Source: an uncultured Clostridium sp.
GTDB taxonomy: Bacteria; Bacillota; Clostridia; TANB77; CAG-508
Direction of reading: 5' to 3'
Length of the DNA: 64,000 bases
Assembly (NCBI GenBank): GCA_947570695.1
Contig: CANOVB010000001.1
Coordinates: 294,802-358,801 of the forward strand
Under the pieces are notes generated by a model. It had not been told where the DNA came from. It saw only the letters and a list, made by a program, of their open reading frames with translations, and made no database searches. Numbering within the stretch: position 1 is the stretch's first letter; each line of letters begins with the position of its first letter. The position numbers and the translations under genes were made by a program. Of the stretch, positions 7,649 through 16,547 are shown piece by piece.

Positions 7649-9292
7649 ATGATAAATAAAAAGGATTTTGATTTAATTTTACAAGAAATTTTTAGAATAG
7701 AAAATAAAATTGTTGAAATTAAAATATTAAATCAGTTTGATAAGGCAAATGAATATGAAATAGCTTTAGAAAAAACAAGATCAAAAGCTAAAGATATAGT
7801 ATTAGATAATAGCAATAATTCAGAAGAATTTGATGATATATCTTTAGAAGTAATTCTTGAACTTGTTGAGTTAGAATCAAATATTGATTATTATATTTTA
7901 AAAACAAATAATATTATTGAAAGTGCTATTGAAAATAGAATTGAAGCAGAAGCTTTAGAGAAATTAAAAAAGATGTGGGCTGATTTAGAAGAAGACATAA
8001 AAAACTGGAATAAATCGAATCATAATCCAATCGAAGATATAGAATATAATAAATATGTAGGAAAAACAACTTTTGATATAATAATTTACCAATTACAAAC
8101 ACAAGCAATTATAGATTTTTCTAGAATATTTAAAACTTGTAAGAAAGAATATCTAGAAAATACTATTAAAGAAGTTTTATTTCAAGGTGCTAAAGAAGAA
8201 ACAGAAGATGAAATTAGACGTCGAATGTTAGTTAATCTTGCGAAAAATATTTCTGAAAAAGATTTATATGATTATAAACTTTGGCAACAATTACTAAAAA
8301 TAAAAGATGTAAGATCAAGAGATGATCATATTGAAATGATTGGTAATTATTTAGAACAAGAAAATAGAAAATATGTTATAGATGAAAACTCAAAAAATAA
8401 TAGTAAAAATTTAGTTTCAAATGAAGAAAGAAGTATTGATATTTATGATGAAGGAGAAAGTTTATTTGAAACAATAAAAAATTGGTTTAAGAACTTTAAT
8501 GAAGTAGCAAGCCAAAACCAAATGGCATTTAATTGGGCGAATATTACAGGTCCTGCATTTAAAGCAGAATTTGAAGATGGAAATGTAAAATATGCAAAAG
8601 ATTATTTAGACAAAAATACAATTAAAAAAGTAAAAAAACTTACTATTGCAACAAATGGAGTAGGAAAATATAATTTTGAGAAAAATGCTAAATGGGAAAG
8701 TTTAGAAGAACTTGAATTTTTAGAAAAAGAAAAATCTGCTTGTGTTAATTTAAGTTCAGATAGAACATATAATTGCATTGGAAATGAAGCTTTTGCAGAT
8801 TGCGAAAAATTAAAAAACATATCATTTGGAAAAATTGAAATGATAGGAGAAAGAGCATTTAAAAATTGTGCTAATCTTACAGATATTACTTTTTCAAAAA
8901 GTATAATAAATGTTGGAGAAGATGCATTTTTAAATTGTAAAAATTTAAAAAGAGTTACATTTTTAGGCGATTTGAAGGTATATATTTTAGATAGACCTCA
9001 GAATATAATTAATTCTTTTGAAGGAACAGCTTTAGAAGAAATTACTTTTTCAAATTTAGAAATTGCATTTAATTTTGCGATTATTGATTGTCCAAATTTA
9101 AAAAATATTTTGGTATCAGGTATTTCAAATATGAAAATGCCATTTAAAACTTGTAAATATAAACTTGGGAGACAAGAAGGTATAATATCTTTTATAGGAG
9201 AAAAAGCTCTTAATTTATGGAAAAAAAGAAATAAAACAATAAGATTTTTTGAACTTACAGAAGAAGATAAAAGAAAATTTAAAATAAATTAA
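7649..9292 (+). CDS. leucine-rich-repeat protein, BspA-like
   Basis: 547 residues from the ATG at 7649 (TTGGAG seven bases before); a TTG at 7637 in frame is less likely. Residues 1-260 are helical and Glu/Lys-rich with no recognised domain. Residues about 330-500 hold LRR_5-type repeats such as NCIGNEAFADCEKLKNISF, IGERAFKNCANLTDITF and VGEDAFLNCKNLKRVTF. No signal peptide or membrane segment is visible, so it is probably cytoplasmic. Such repeats usually mediate protein binding; the partner is unknown. Confidence 0.8.
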   Translation: MINKKDFDLILQEIFRIENKIVEIKILNQFDKANEYEIALEKTRSKAKDIVLDNSNNSEEFDDISLEVILELVELESNIDYYILKTNNIIESAIENRIEAEALEKLKKMWADLEEDIKNWNKSNHNPIEDIEYNKYVGKTTFDIIIYQLQTQAIIDFSRIFKTCKKEYLENTIKEVLFQGAKEETEDEIRRRMLVNLAKNISEKDLYDYKLWQQLLKIKDVRSRDDHIEMIGNYLEQENRKYVIDENSKNNSKNLVSNEERSIDIYDEGESLFETIKNWFKNFNEVASQNQMAFNWANITGPAFKAEFEDGNVKYAKDYLDKNTIKKVKKLTIATNGVGKYNFEKNAKWESLEELEFLEKEKSACVNLSSDRTYNCIGNEAFADCEKLKNISFGKIEMIGERAFKNCANLTDITFSKSIINVGEDAFLNCKNLKRVTFLGDLKVYILDRPQNIINSFEGTALEEITFSNLEIAFNFAIIDCPNLKNILVSGISNMKMPFKTCKYKLGRQEGIISFIGEKALNLWKKRNKTIRFFELTEEDKRKFKIN

Positions 9293-9355
9293 GATATTAA
9301 TTATTTAATTTTTTATAAAGTGCAAAAACACAGTGCGATGCTGAATCAAAAAATG

Positions 9356-9384
9356 TTGACAAATAAGGTAAATAAAGATAAAAA
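9356..9384 (+). promoter_or_regulatory. candidate promoter of the small ORF at 9437
   Basis: TTGACA (9356-9361), a 17-bp spacer and TAAAAA (9379-9384). Confidence 0.45.
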
Positions 9385-9420
9385 TAATTTATAATTAAGT
9401 ATTTTTAATTATAAATTATT
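9383..9420 (+). promoter_or_regulatory. perfect 16-bp inverted repeat before a small ORF
   Basis: AATAATTTATAATTAA (9383-9398) and TTAATTATAAATTATT (9405-9420) around GTATTT. It directly precedes the ribosome site of the small ORF and could be an operator or a 5'-UTR hairpin. Confidence 0.5.
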
Positions 9421-9436
9421 TTATGAGGAAAAGAAA

Positions 9437-9548
9437 ATGTATAATCTTAAAACGATTGCAAGAGTATACATACACACACGGTATAAATTTAATAGAAGAA
9501 AAAAGAGTAGATTTTATCTACTCTAAAAATATTAAAAATAAAATTTAA
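9437..9548 (+). CDS. small ORF, about 36 residues, with a +1 shift at CGG 9479
   Basis: TGAGGAAAAGA precedes the ATG at 9437. The zero frame gives MYNLKTIARVYIHT, then an in-frame CGG (9479-9481), then an Arg-rich tail to TAA at 9526. Skipping the C gives GINLIEEKRVDFIYSKN... to a TAA at 9548, which has the more natural codon and residue use. The function is unknown. A hairpin (AGAGTAGAT/ATCTACTCT, 9504-9524) lies inside the ORF. The rest of 9293-9650 contains another imperfect hairpin (about 9549-9606) and no further gene. Confidence 0.35.
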
Positions 9549-9649
9549 AGATAGACTTTTATTTTAAAAGTAAAAAAGTGCTTTTAGAAGAAAGGTCTAT
9601 TTTGGTATTTTAATATAAAAATAATATATTAGGGAGAGATATAAGATAA

Positions 9650-10762
9650 ATGAAAAGAATATTATTTGTTAATAATTTTGCTTTAGGTGGTGGCGTTGAA
9701 AGTGTAATGAAAACTATCATATTTAATTTACCTAAAAATGAATTTGAAATTACTATATTTAATTTTTTAAAGGATAATAAATTTAGTGAAGTTTATGATT
9801 CTAGTGTAAATTATATATATGAATTTGATATAGAAAAAAAGATGTGGCGAGAATTAGGAAGAAATGTTATAAGTGATATTATAAATGCAAGGGAAAAAGA
9901 GATTATAGAAAAATTGGATAGTAAAGATTTTGATATAGTAGTAGCTATGCAAGAAGGAATGCCAGCTAAATATGTATCTAAATTAAAATGTAAAAATAAA
10001 ATAGCATGGATACATATAAATTATCAATTTTCAGAACATACTAGAGCAGTCTTTAGTCCTAAAGAAGAATTAGAATGTATGAAAAAATTTAATAAAGTAG
10101 TATGTGTATCTGAAGCTACTAAAAAAATATTTATTGAGAAAATAGGTGATTCAGGAAATTTATGCGTTAGATATAATCCAATAAATATATATGGATTAAT
10201 AGAAAAATCTAAAGAGAGTATTGATTTTGAAATGCCAAATGATAGATTAAATTTTATAACACTAGGAAGACTTGATAAGCAAAAAGGATATGATAGATTA
10301 ATAGAAAGTGCAAATAAATTATTAGAAGAAGGTAAGAAATTTAATTTGTACATAATAGGAGATGGAGAAAAGGCATATAGTGAATATTTAAAAAATAAAG
10401 TTAAATTTAAAGAAAATATTTGTTTTTTAGGAGGAAAGATAAATCCTTTTCCATATTTAATTAAAGCAGATTGCTATGTTTGTGCATCAATTTGGGAGGC
10501 ACATAGTATGTCTATACAAGAAGCTATTATATTAAAAATGCCAATAGTTATGACTAATTATTTAGGAGCAGAGGAAGCTTTTGAAAATGGAAAAGCTGGA
10601 ATAATAGTAGAAGATTCTGAAAAAGGAATTTATAATGGAATGCTAGAAATATTAAATCATAAAGAAAAATTGAAAGAATATAAAAAATATTTAGAGCAAA
10701 GTAATTATGCAGAAATAGAAAAAAGAATGGAAAATATTATACAATTATTTAAAAATGAGTAA
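9650..10762 (+). CDS. glycosyltransferase, family 4 (GT-B fold)
   Basis: 370 residues. The N-terminal GT-B domain starts with a short strand and Gly loop (RILFVNNFALGGGVESV). The C-terminal domain has FITLGRLDKQKGYDRLIES at about 203-221 and the E-x7-E region ASIWEAHSMSIQEAIILKMP at about 280-299. It probably transfers a sugar from a nucleotide-sugar donor to a surface glycan or glycolipid. It stands alone, so the acceptor is unknown. GGGAGAGA provides the ribosome site. Confidence 0.88.
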   Translation: MKRILFVNNFALGGGVESVMKTIIFNLPKNEFEITIFNFLKDNKFSEVYDSSVNYIYEFDIEKKMWRELGRNVISDIINAREKEIIEKLDSKDFDIVVAMQEGMPAKYVSKLKCKNKIAWIHINYQFSEHTRAVFSPKEELECMKKFNKVVCVSEATKKIFIEKIGDSGNLCVRYNPINIYGLIEKSKESIDFEMPNDRLNFITLGRLDKQKGYDRLIESANKLLEEGKKFNLYIIGDGEKAYSEYLKNKVKFKENICFLGGKINPFPYLIKADCYVCASIWEAHSMSIQEAIILKMPIVMTNYLGAEEAFENGKAGIIVEDSEKGIYNGMLEILNHKEKLKEYKKYLEQSNYAEIEKRMENIIQLFKNE

Positions 10763-10774
10763 AATTATAGGTTT

Positions 10775-10805
10775 AGTTGGAGTTTTGTTCTCCAACTATT
10801 TTTCT
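10775..10805 (+). terminator. terminator of the glycosyltransferase gene
   Basis: AGTTGGAG (10775-10782) pairs with CTCCAACT (10790-10797), followed by ATTTTTC. Confidence 0.85.
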
Positions 10806-10866
10806 TTAATAGAAAATGCAAATTACTTTCTATTAAAGAAAGCTTTTGGCAACTTGTTCCATAAAA
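10801..10866 (+). repeat. dispersed repeat, hairpin module only
   Basis: TTTCTTTAATAGAAA / TTTCTATTAAAGAAA hairpin followed by GCTTTTGGCAACTTGTTCC. It matches the hairpin module at 39118 (TTTAATAG...CTATTAAATAAAGCTTTAAG) and at 62449 (TTAAATAATGCTTTTGATAAC). Confidence 0.5.
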
Positions 10867-10909
10867 AAATAACAATACCTACACGATTGTAAATACTGCT
10901 ATCTTTATA

Positions 10910-10985
10910 TGGTGGCTTCAAGTGGAATCGAACCACTGACACGGGGATTTTCAGTCCCCTGCTCTACCAACTGAGCTATGAAGCC
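10910..10985 (-). tRNA. tRNA-Phe (GAA)
   Basis: Minus-strand cloverleaf: acceptor GGCTTCA/TGAAGCC, anticodon loop CTGAAAA, T arm GTTCGATTC and encoded CCA. Last gene of the Val-Asp-Phe cluster. Confidence 0.96.
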
Positions 10986-10989
10986 TTAT

Positions 10990-11021
10990 ATTAAAAATAT
11001 CTAGTTTACGCTAGATATTTT
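10990..11021 (-). terminator. hairpin between tRNA-Asp and tRNA-Phe
   Basis: On the minus strand AATATCTAG / CTAGATATT with loop CGTAAA and a short T run. It may be a weak terminator or a processing hairpin within the cluster. Confidence 0.5.
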
Positions 11022-11098
11022 TGGCGACCTGGAACGGGCTCGAACCGTCGACCTCCGCCGTGACAGGGCGGCATTCTAACCAACTGAACTACCAGGCC
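11022..11098 (-). tRNA. tRNA-Asp (GTC)
   Basis: Minus-strand cloverleaf: acceptor GGCCTGG/CCAGGTC, anticodon loop CTGTCAC, T arm GTTCGAGCC, discriminator G and encoded CCA. Confidence 0.96.
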
Positions 11099-11105
11099 AA
11101 ATAAA

Positions 11106-11181
11106 TGGTGGTCGCTATAGGGTTCGAACCTATGACCTCCTGCTTGTAAGGCAGATGCTCTCCCAGCTGAGCTAAGCGACC
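11106..11181 (-). tRNA. tRNA-Val (TAC)
   Basis: Minus-strand cloverleaf: acceptor GGTCGCT/AGCGACC, anticodon loop CTTACAA, T arm GTTCGAACC and encoded CCA. First gene of the cluster. Confidence 0.96.
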
Positions 11182-11286
11182 GTTATCTTGTGCTCTACTA
11201 ACGTGATTTATTTTACTATATCAATTCCCGTTTGTCAACACTTTTTATTTAATTTTCTTGTAAGTTTTTATATCAGCAACAAAATA

Positions 11287-11315
11287 ATTATAAAGCCTAG
11301 GGAAATAATTGTCAA
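11287..11315 (-). promoter_or_regulatory. promoter of the tRNA-Val-Asp-Phe cluster
   Basis: On the minus strand TTGACA (11315-11310), a 17-bp spacer and TATAAT (11292-11287). Confidence 0.85.
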
Positions 11316-11404
11316 GACTTTTTTGAAAATTGATGTATAAAACTAGAAATTAATTTTAGTTATATGATGTTGTTGGCAATTTAAGTGATTCTCTAAAAGG
11401 ACCA

Positions 11405-12043
11405 ATGTTAGGACTTTTAGGAACAATATTATCACAAGATATAGAAATGGGAGATGCAGCTCATTATTATGATGAACAAAAAGATGTAAAAATATTTAAA
11501 AACAAAAACTCATCTTCTTTTACACGTCTTGGAAATCAAATTTCAATAACATTAGATGATGAAACAAAAAATTATGAAAATGGAAAAATTAATTTTGATG
11601 AGTTAATTCCATTTTTGTTTGAAGAAAATAAAGTAATAAAAGATGAAAAATTTGGAATTTATACATATACAGTAGGATATAAGAAAAAATCTGATAATAA
11701 TTATACTGTAGAAGCTGTTTTGGAAATTAATAAAAATGCAGACTTTTCTAAAATAGGAAAAGTTACAAATGGAGAAAATAGTAATAAAGAAAATAAACAA
11801 AATAATAATACTTTACCTATTGGAGTTATAAATAAAAATACTACAAACAATACTAAAAACAATACAGTAAATAAAATAGTAAATAATTCAGCTAATAATG
11901 CAAGAAATTTAGCTAATATTTCAGATAATCAAAAACTTCCAAAAGCAGGAACAGATAATGTTCTTCCAATATTAATTACATTTTTTTATGTAATAGCTAT
12001 TGTATTTGCAATAAGAATTATAAGATTTAAAGAAATAAGATAA
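11405..12043 (+). pseudogene. 5'-truncated cell-wall-anchored surface protein
   Basis: The frame is open upstream of the ATG at 11405 to a TAG at 11357, and the extra residues (YDVVGNLSDSLKGP) look like the inside of a protein. There is no signal peptide. The 3' end is intact: an Asn/Thr-rich linker, then LPKAGTDN, a hydrophobic stretch and a basic end (RIIRFKEIR), as in sortase-sorted proteins. The start of the gene appears lost next to the tRNA cluster. A weak AAAGGA before 11405 means expression of the fragment cannot be excluded. Confidence 0.6.
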
Positions 12044-12074
12044 AATAAATTTAAAATTATAGAAATAATGTCAA

Positions 12075-12117
12075 ATAAATCTAAATTGTAAAAAATCAAT
12101 TTAGGTTTATTTTTTTA
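12075..12117 (+). terminator. terminator after the surface-protein fragment
   Basis: ATAAATCTAAATTG (12075-12088) pairs with CAATTTAGGTTTAT (12097-12110), followed by T7. Confidence 0.8.
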
Positions 12118-12274
12118 GTAAAATTTAATTTATGCTATTAATATAATTTTTTATACTATGTAAACTATTATAGTTATATTAAAAACGAGAAAAAGATAGA
12201 AAAAAGGAGAAAAAAAGAGAAAATGAGACACAATAACTAAAAAAGTTGAACTAAATTAACTTTTTCAGCCAATG

Positions 12275-12303
12275 TTGACATGTTTATTAAGAAGGAGTAT
12301 AAT
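12275..12303 (+). promoter_or_regulatory. promoter of the mgtE pair
   Basis: TTGACA (12275-12280), a 17-bp spacer and TATAAT (12298-12303). The leader of about 70 nt is too short for an M-box riboswitch and none is seen. Confidence 0.85.
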
Positions 12304-12379
12304 AAATATGTTTGGAGGATTTACATAAAATTACTACTTTTTATTTTATAAAAAATATTAAAATAGGAGGTTATTGGCT

Positions 12380-13729
12380 GTGGACAATAAAGAATTAGAA
12401 CTTGAAAAAGTTATAGAGTTAATTGAAAGCAAAAAAATTAGTGAATTACGCAAATTTTTAGAAAATGTTAATAGTGCTGATTTTCCAACTATTTTAGAAA
12501 ATATAGATGATGAAAAAATTATTATGGTATATAGACTTTTGCCAAAACAAAAAGCAGCTGAAGTATTTGTAGAATTAGACCATGATGATCAAGAAAAATT
12601 AATTAGTTGTTTGAAAGATATAGAAATAAAAAATGTTATGAATGAAATTTATATGGATGATGCTGTTGACTTTATAGAAGAAATGCCAGCAAATATAGTA
12701 AAAAGAATTTTAGCAAATACAACTAAAGAAAATAGAAAAATTATAAATGAATTGTTAAAATATCCAGAAGATACTGCCGGAAGTCTTATGACAACAGAAT
12801 TTATTGATTTAAAAGGAAATATAAATGTAGAAAAAGCTTTTGAAATAATAAAAAAGAGTGGTATTCAGAAAGAAACAGTTTATAATTGTTATGTCCTTAG
12901 TAAAGATAGAAAACTTATAGGAGTAATAGATATAAAAGATTTATTAATAGCAGAAAAAACTACTTTAATAAAAGATATAATGGATACAAATATTATAAAA
13001 GCATATACTTTGGAGGATCAAGAAGAAGTAACGAAGATGTTTGAAAAGTATGATGCAGTTGCAATACCAGTAGTAGACAAAGAGGAAAGATTAGTCGGAA
13101 TTATAACAATAGATGATGCTGTTGATGTAATGAAAGAAGAAGTATTAGAAGATTTTGAGAAAATGGCAGCTATTTCACCAACAGATGAAAGCTATTTTAA
13201 AACAAGTGTATTTGAACATGCAAAAAAAAGAATAGTTTGGCTTTTAATATTAATGCTTTCAGCTGCTATTACAGGCACAGTAATGGCAAAATTTGAAACA
13301 TCAATAGCAGTAATGCCAGTATTAGTAGTATTTATACCAATGCTTATGGATACAGGAGGAAATGCAGGTTCTCAAAGTTCTACTCTTATAATTAGAGGAC
13401 TAGCAATGGATGAAATAAATACAAAAGACATTTTTAAGACAATGTGGAAAGAACTTAGAGTATCACTTTTAGTTGGAATAGTTTTAGGCTTAGTAAATGG
13501 AATAAGAATAATGATTCAATATCAAAGTTTTGAAATTGCAGTTACGGTTAATATAACTCTTATAGGAGTAGTAATAATGGCAAAATTGCTTGGATGTATA
13601 CTTCCAATTTTAGCCAAAAAAATTAAGCTTGATCCAGCTATTATGGCTGCACCATTAATAACAACAATAGTGGATACTTTTTGCGTTTTATTATATTTTA
13701 GTCTTTCACAATTAATATTAAATATATAG
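12380..13729 (+). CDS. mgtE: magnesium transporter MgtE, copy 1
   Basis: 449 residues from the GTG at 12380, nine bases after AGGAGG; the in-frame TTG at 12374 is too close to that site. Domains in order: MgtE N domain (about 1-125), two CBS domains (about 130-255, ending IVGIITIDDAVDVM) and five membrane helices. The pore signature PMLMDTGGNAGSQSSTLIIRGLA is intact. It imports Mg2+ as a dimer gated by Mg2+ binding to the N and CBS domains. A paralogue follows 18 bp downstream. Confidence 0.95.
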   Translation: MDNKELELEKVIELIESKKISELRKFLENVNSADFPTILENIDDEKIIMVYRLLPKQKAAEVFVELDHDDQEKLISCLKDIEIKNVMNEIYMDDAVDFIEEMPANIVKRILANTTKENRKIINELLKYPEDTAGSLMTTEFIDLKGNINVEKAFEIIKKSGIQKETVYNCYVLSKDRKLIGVIDIKDLLIAEKTTLIKDIMDTNIIKAYTLEDQEEVTKMFEKYDAVAIPVVDKEERLVGIITIDDAVDVMKEEVLEDFEKMAAISPTDESYFKTSVFEHAKKRIVWLLILMLSAAITGTVMAKFETSIAVMPVLVVFIPMLMDTGGNAGSQSSTLIIRGLAMDEINTKDIFKTMWKELRVSLLVGIVLGLVNGIRIMIQYQSFEIAVTVNITLIGVVIMAKLLGCILPILAKKIKLDPAIMAAPLITTIVDTFCVLLYFSLSQLILNI

Positions 13730-13747
13730 AAATAGGAGGGAAATAAT

Positions 13748-15094
13748 ATGGATTTAGAAAATATTGTAGAAGAATTAACAAATTTAATTGAAAATAAAAA
13801 AATAAGTAAATTACATAAGTTTTTAGAAAATATAAATAGTCCAGATTTCCCGAGTATTTTGGAAAATATTGATGAAGAAAAAGTTATAATTGTATATAGA
13901 TTATTATCAAAAGAAAAAGCAGCTGAAGTGTTTGTAGAATTAGAACATGATTCTCAAGAAAAGTTAATAAGTTATTTAACTGATTCAGAAATAAAAAATG
14001 TTATGAATGAGCTTTATATGGATGATGCTGTTGACTTAATTGAAGAAATGCCTTCAAATGTTGTTAAACGTATATTAGCAAACACAAAACCACAAAATAG
14101 AAAAATTATAAACGAATTATTAAAGTATCCAGATGAAACAGCTGGAACTCTTATGACAACAGAGTTTATAGATTTGAAAGAAAATATGACGGTAGATCAA
14201 GCTTTTGAAGTTATAAAGAAAAAGGGATTAAAAAAAGAAACAGTGTATAATTGCTATGTATTAAGTATTGATAGAAAGCTTTTAGGTGTTGTTGATATAA
14301 AAGCCCTTTTAGTAGCAGATAGAGAAAAACTAGTAAAAGAAATAATGGATACAAATGTAATTAAAGCATATACTTTAGAAGATCAGGAAGAAGTAACAAA
14401 GATGTTTGAAAAGTATGATGCAGTTGCAATACCAGTTGTAGATAAAGAAGAAAGACTAGTTGGTATTATAACAATAGACGATGCCATTGATGTAATGCAA
14501 GAGGAAACTTTAGAAGATTTTGAAAAAATGGCCGCTATTATGCCAGCAGAAGATACATATTTTAAAACAAGTGTATTTACACATGCGAAAAATAGAATAG
14601 TTTGGCTATTAGTTTTAATGATTTCTGCAATGATTACAGGAGCAATAATAGAAAACTTTGAATCAGCAATAGCTTCACTTCCTCTATTAGTATCTTTTAT
14701 ACCAATGATTATGGGAACTGGTGGGAACTGTGGCTCTCAAAGTTCAACATTAATAATTAGAGGTTTAGCAACAGATGAAATAAAAACAAAAGATATTTTA
14801 AAAGCAATGTGGAAGGAGTTTAGAGTTGCTATTTTAGTTGGAATTGGACTAGCAATAGTAAATACAGCTAGAATTATTATTCAATATAAAGATGTGAAAA
14901 TAGCTTTTGCTGTTTCAATTACTCTTATATTTACAGTAATTTTAGCAAAACTGCTTGGATGTATATTGCCAATTTTGGCTAAAAAATTAAAATTAGATCC
15001 TGCGATTATGGCATCACCATTACTTACTACTGTTGCAGATACTATATCAGTTTTGTTATTTTTTGTTATTTCAAGTATGATATTTAATTTATAA
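13748..15094 (+). CDS. mgtE: magnesium transporter MgtE, copy 2
   Basis: 448 residues with AGGAGGG before the ATG. Same domain order as the upstream gene: MgtE N, paired CBS, and membrane domain with PMIMGTGGNCGSQSSTLIIRGLA, where D in the pore loop of copy 1 is G here and A is C. About two thirds of residues are identical to copy 1, so this is a tandem duplication. It may differ in selectivity or gating. Expressed from the same promoter. Confidence 0.95.
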   Translation: MDLENIVEELTNLIENKKISKLHKFLENINSPDFPSILENIDEEKVIIVYRLLSKEKAAEVFVELEHDSQEKLISYLTDSEIKNVMNELYMDDAVDLIEEMPSNVVKRILANTKPQNRKIINELLKYPDETAGTLMTTEFIDLKENMTVDQAFEVIKKKGLKKETVYNCYVLSIDRKLLGVVDIKALLVADREKLVKEIMDTNVIKAYTLEDQEEVTKMFEKYDAVAIPVVDKEERLVGIITIDDAIDVMQEETLEDFEKMAAIMPAEDTYFKTSVFTHAKNRIVWLLVLMISAMITGAIIENFESAIASLPLLVSFIPMIMGTGGNCGSQSSTLIIRGLATDEIKTKDILKAMWKEFRVAILVGIGLAIVNTARIIIQYKDVKIAFAVSITLIFTVILAKLLGCILPILAKKLKLDPAIMASPLLTTVADTISVLLFFVISSMIFNL

Positions 15095-15106
15095 TAATTA
15101 GTTAGG

Positions 15107-15140
15107 AAATGCATATCCTTATAATGGGTATGCATTTTTA
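15107..15140 (+). terminator. terminator of the mgtE pair
   Basis: AAATGCATATCC (15107-15118) pairs with GGGTATGCATTT (15126-15137), followed by TTTAA. Confidence 0.85.
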
Positions 15141-15212
15141 ATATTTATTATTGATATATATCCAAATATCTATTATAATAAAAGAGTAAATTATGACGAA
15201 AAGAGAAGAATA

Positions 15213-15797
15213 ATGGAAAAGATTTATATTGTTTTAGCACATACTGGAACATTACTATCTAGACTAATTAAAATGAGAACAGGTGCTGAATATACACATG
15301 TGTCTATTGCATTAGATGAAAATTTAAAAAATATGTATTCTTTTGGAAGAAAATATTCATATATAGCATTTATAGGAGGATTTGTTAGAGAAGGAGCAAA
15401 TTTTGGAACCTTTAAGCGATTTTATAATACAGAAATAAGCATATATGAAGTAAGTGTAACAGAAGAGCAATACAAAAAAGTTTATGAAACAATAGAATTT
15501 GTTAAAGAACATAAAGATGAATATAAATTTAATATATTAGGATTATTTTTAGCTGGATTTAATAAAAAGAGAAAAGCTGAAAAAACATATTATTGTGCAG
15601 AATTTGTAAAAGCATTATTAGAAAAATCAGAAGTAGATATAAGTGGATTACCAGAGATAATAAAGCCTGAGCATTTTAAAAATATAAAAAATTCAAAATT
15701 AATATATAAAGGACTTTTAAAAGAATATCAAAAGAAAACTAAATTTATGGAAAATCTTTTAGAGATTATGATTTCTAAAAGAGGAATTAAATATTAA
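15213..15797 (+). CDS. YiiX/YebB-like papain-fold (NlpC/P60 superfamily) protein
   Basis: 194 residues, no signal peptide. A His-containing strand near the N-terminus (EYTHVSIALDE, His about 30) and a downstream YYCAEFVKALL with Cys about 130 give the permuted Cys/His arrangement of the YiiX group. YiiX-like proteins are predicted amidases, lipases or peptidases acting on cell wall or lipids; the substrate is unknown. GAAAAGAGAAG serves as the ribosome site. Confidence 0.75.
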   Translation: MEKIYIVLAHTGTLLSRLIKMRTGAEYTHVSIALDENLKNMYSFGRKYSYIAFIGGFVREGANFGTFKRFYNTEISIYEVSVTEEQYKKVYETIEFVKEHKDEYKFNILGLFLAGFNKKRKAEKTYYCAEFVKALLEKSEVDISGLPEIIKPEHFKNIKNSKLIYKGLLKEYQKKTKFMENLLEIMISKRGIKY

Positions 15798-15869
15798 TTT
15801 AATTTTAATTTAAGGTTATTGCTATAAAATGCTAATATAAAATTTTCATGTAAAAATAGAGGGAAATTT

Positions 15870-16538
15870 ATGAGAATATTAATTGTTGAAGATGATAAAG
15901 TATTAGCAAAAACTGTTGAACAGTGTATAGGAAATAAATATGATGTTGATCATGCTTATGATGGAGAAGAAGGAATTCTTTATGCAAAGCAAGGAATTTA
16001 TGATGCAATAATTTTAGATATAATGATGCCAATTTTAGATGGATATGATGTTCTAAATAAATTAAGAAATGAGAAGATTTTTACTCCAGTGCTTATTTTA
16101 ACAGCAAAAGATGGAATAAATGATAAAGTTAAAGGTTTTAGATATGGAGCTGATGATTATTTAGTAAAACCATTTAACAGAGAAGAATTAATAGTGAGAT
16201 TAGAAGCACTAATTAGAAGAGCAAATGGAAATTATGCTGAAAATATAATTGAGTATAAAGACTTAAAATTAGACTTAAATAGTAGAACAGCAGCTGCAAA
16301 TGGAAAAGAAGTAGTGCTTCAGGGAAAACAATTTGATATGTTAGAATATTTAATAAATTCTAAAAATACTATAATAACAAAAGAGCAAATCTTTGATAAA
16401 ATATGGGGATTTAATAGTGAAACTACTACTAATGTAATAGAAGTTTATGCTAGTGGTTTAAGAAAGGAACTAAAAAAGATTGGATATGATAAATATTTAA
16501 AAACAATTAGAGGTGTAGGATATATCTGGTCAGAGTAG
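15870..16538 (+). CDS. response regulator, OmpR/PhoB family
   Basis: 222 residues. Receiver domain 1-115 with acidic pocket (VEDD), phosphoacceptor Asp51 in ILDIMMP, Thr in LTAKDG and Lys in VKPF. Winged-helix output domain about 125-220 ending TIRGVGYIWS. It forms a two-component system with the kinase 9 bp downstream. Target genes are not evident. Confidence 0.95.
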   Translation: MRILIVEDDKVLAKTVEQCIGNKYDVDHAYDGEEGILYAKQGIYDAIILDIMMPILDGYDVLNKLRNEKIFTPVLILTAKDGINDKVKGFRYGADDYLVKPFNREELIVRLEALIRRANGNYAENIIEYKDLKLDLNSRTAAANGKEVVLQGKQFDMLEYLINSKNTIITKEQIFDKIWGFNSETTTNVIEVYASGLRKELKKIGYDKYLKTIRGVGYIWSE

Positions 16539-16547
16539 AGTATTAAA

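Noticed and set aside
12281-12321. Short ORF (MFGGFT) before mgtE as a leader peptide
   Set aside because: Its apparent ribosome site lies between the -35 and -10 boxes of the promoter, so it would not be transcribed intact.
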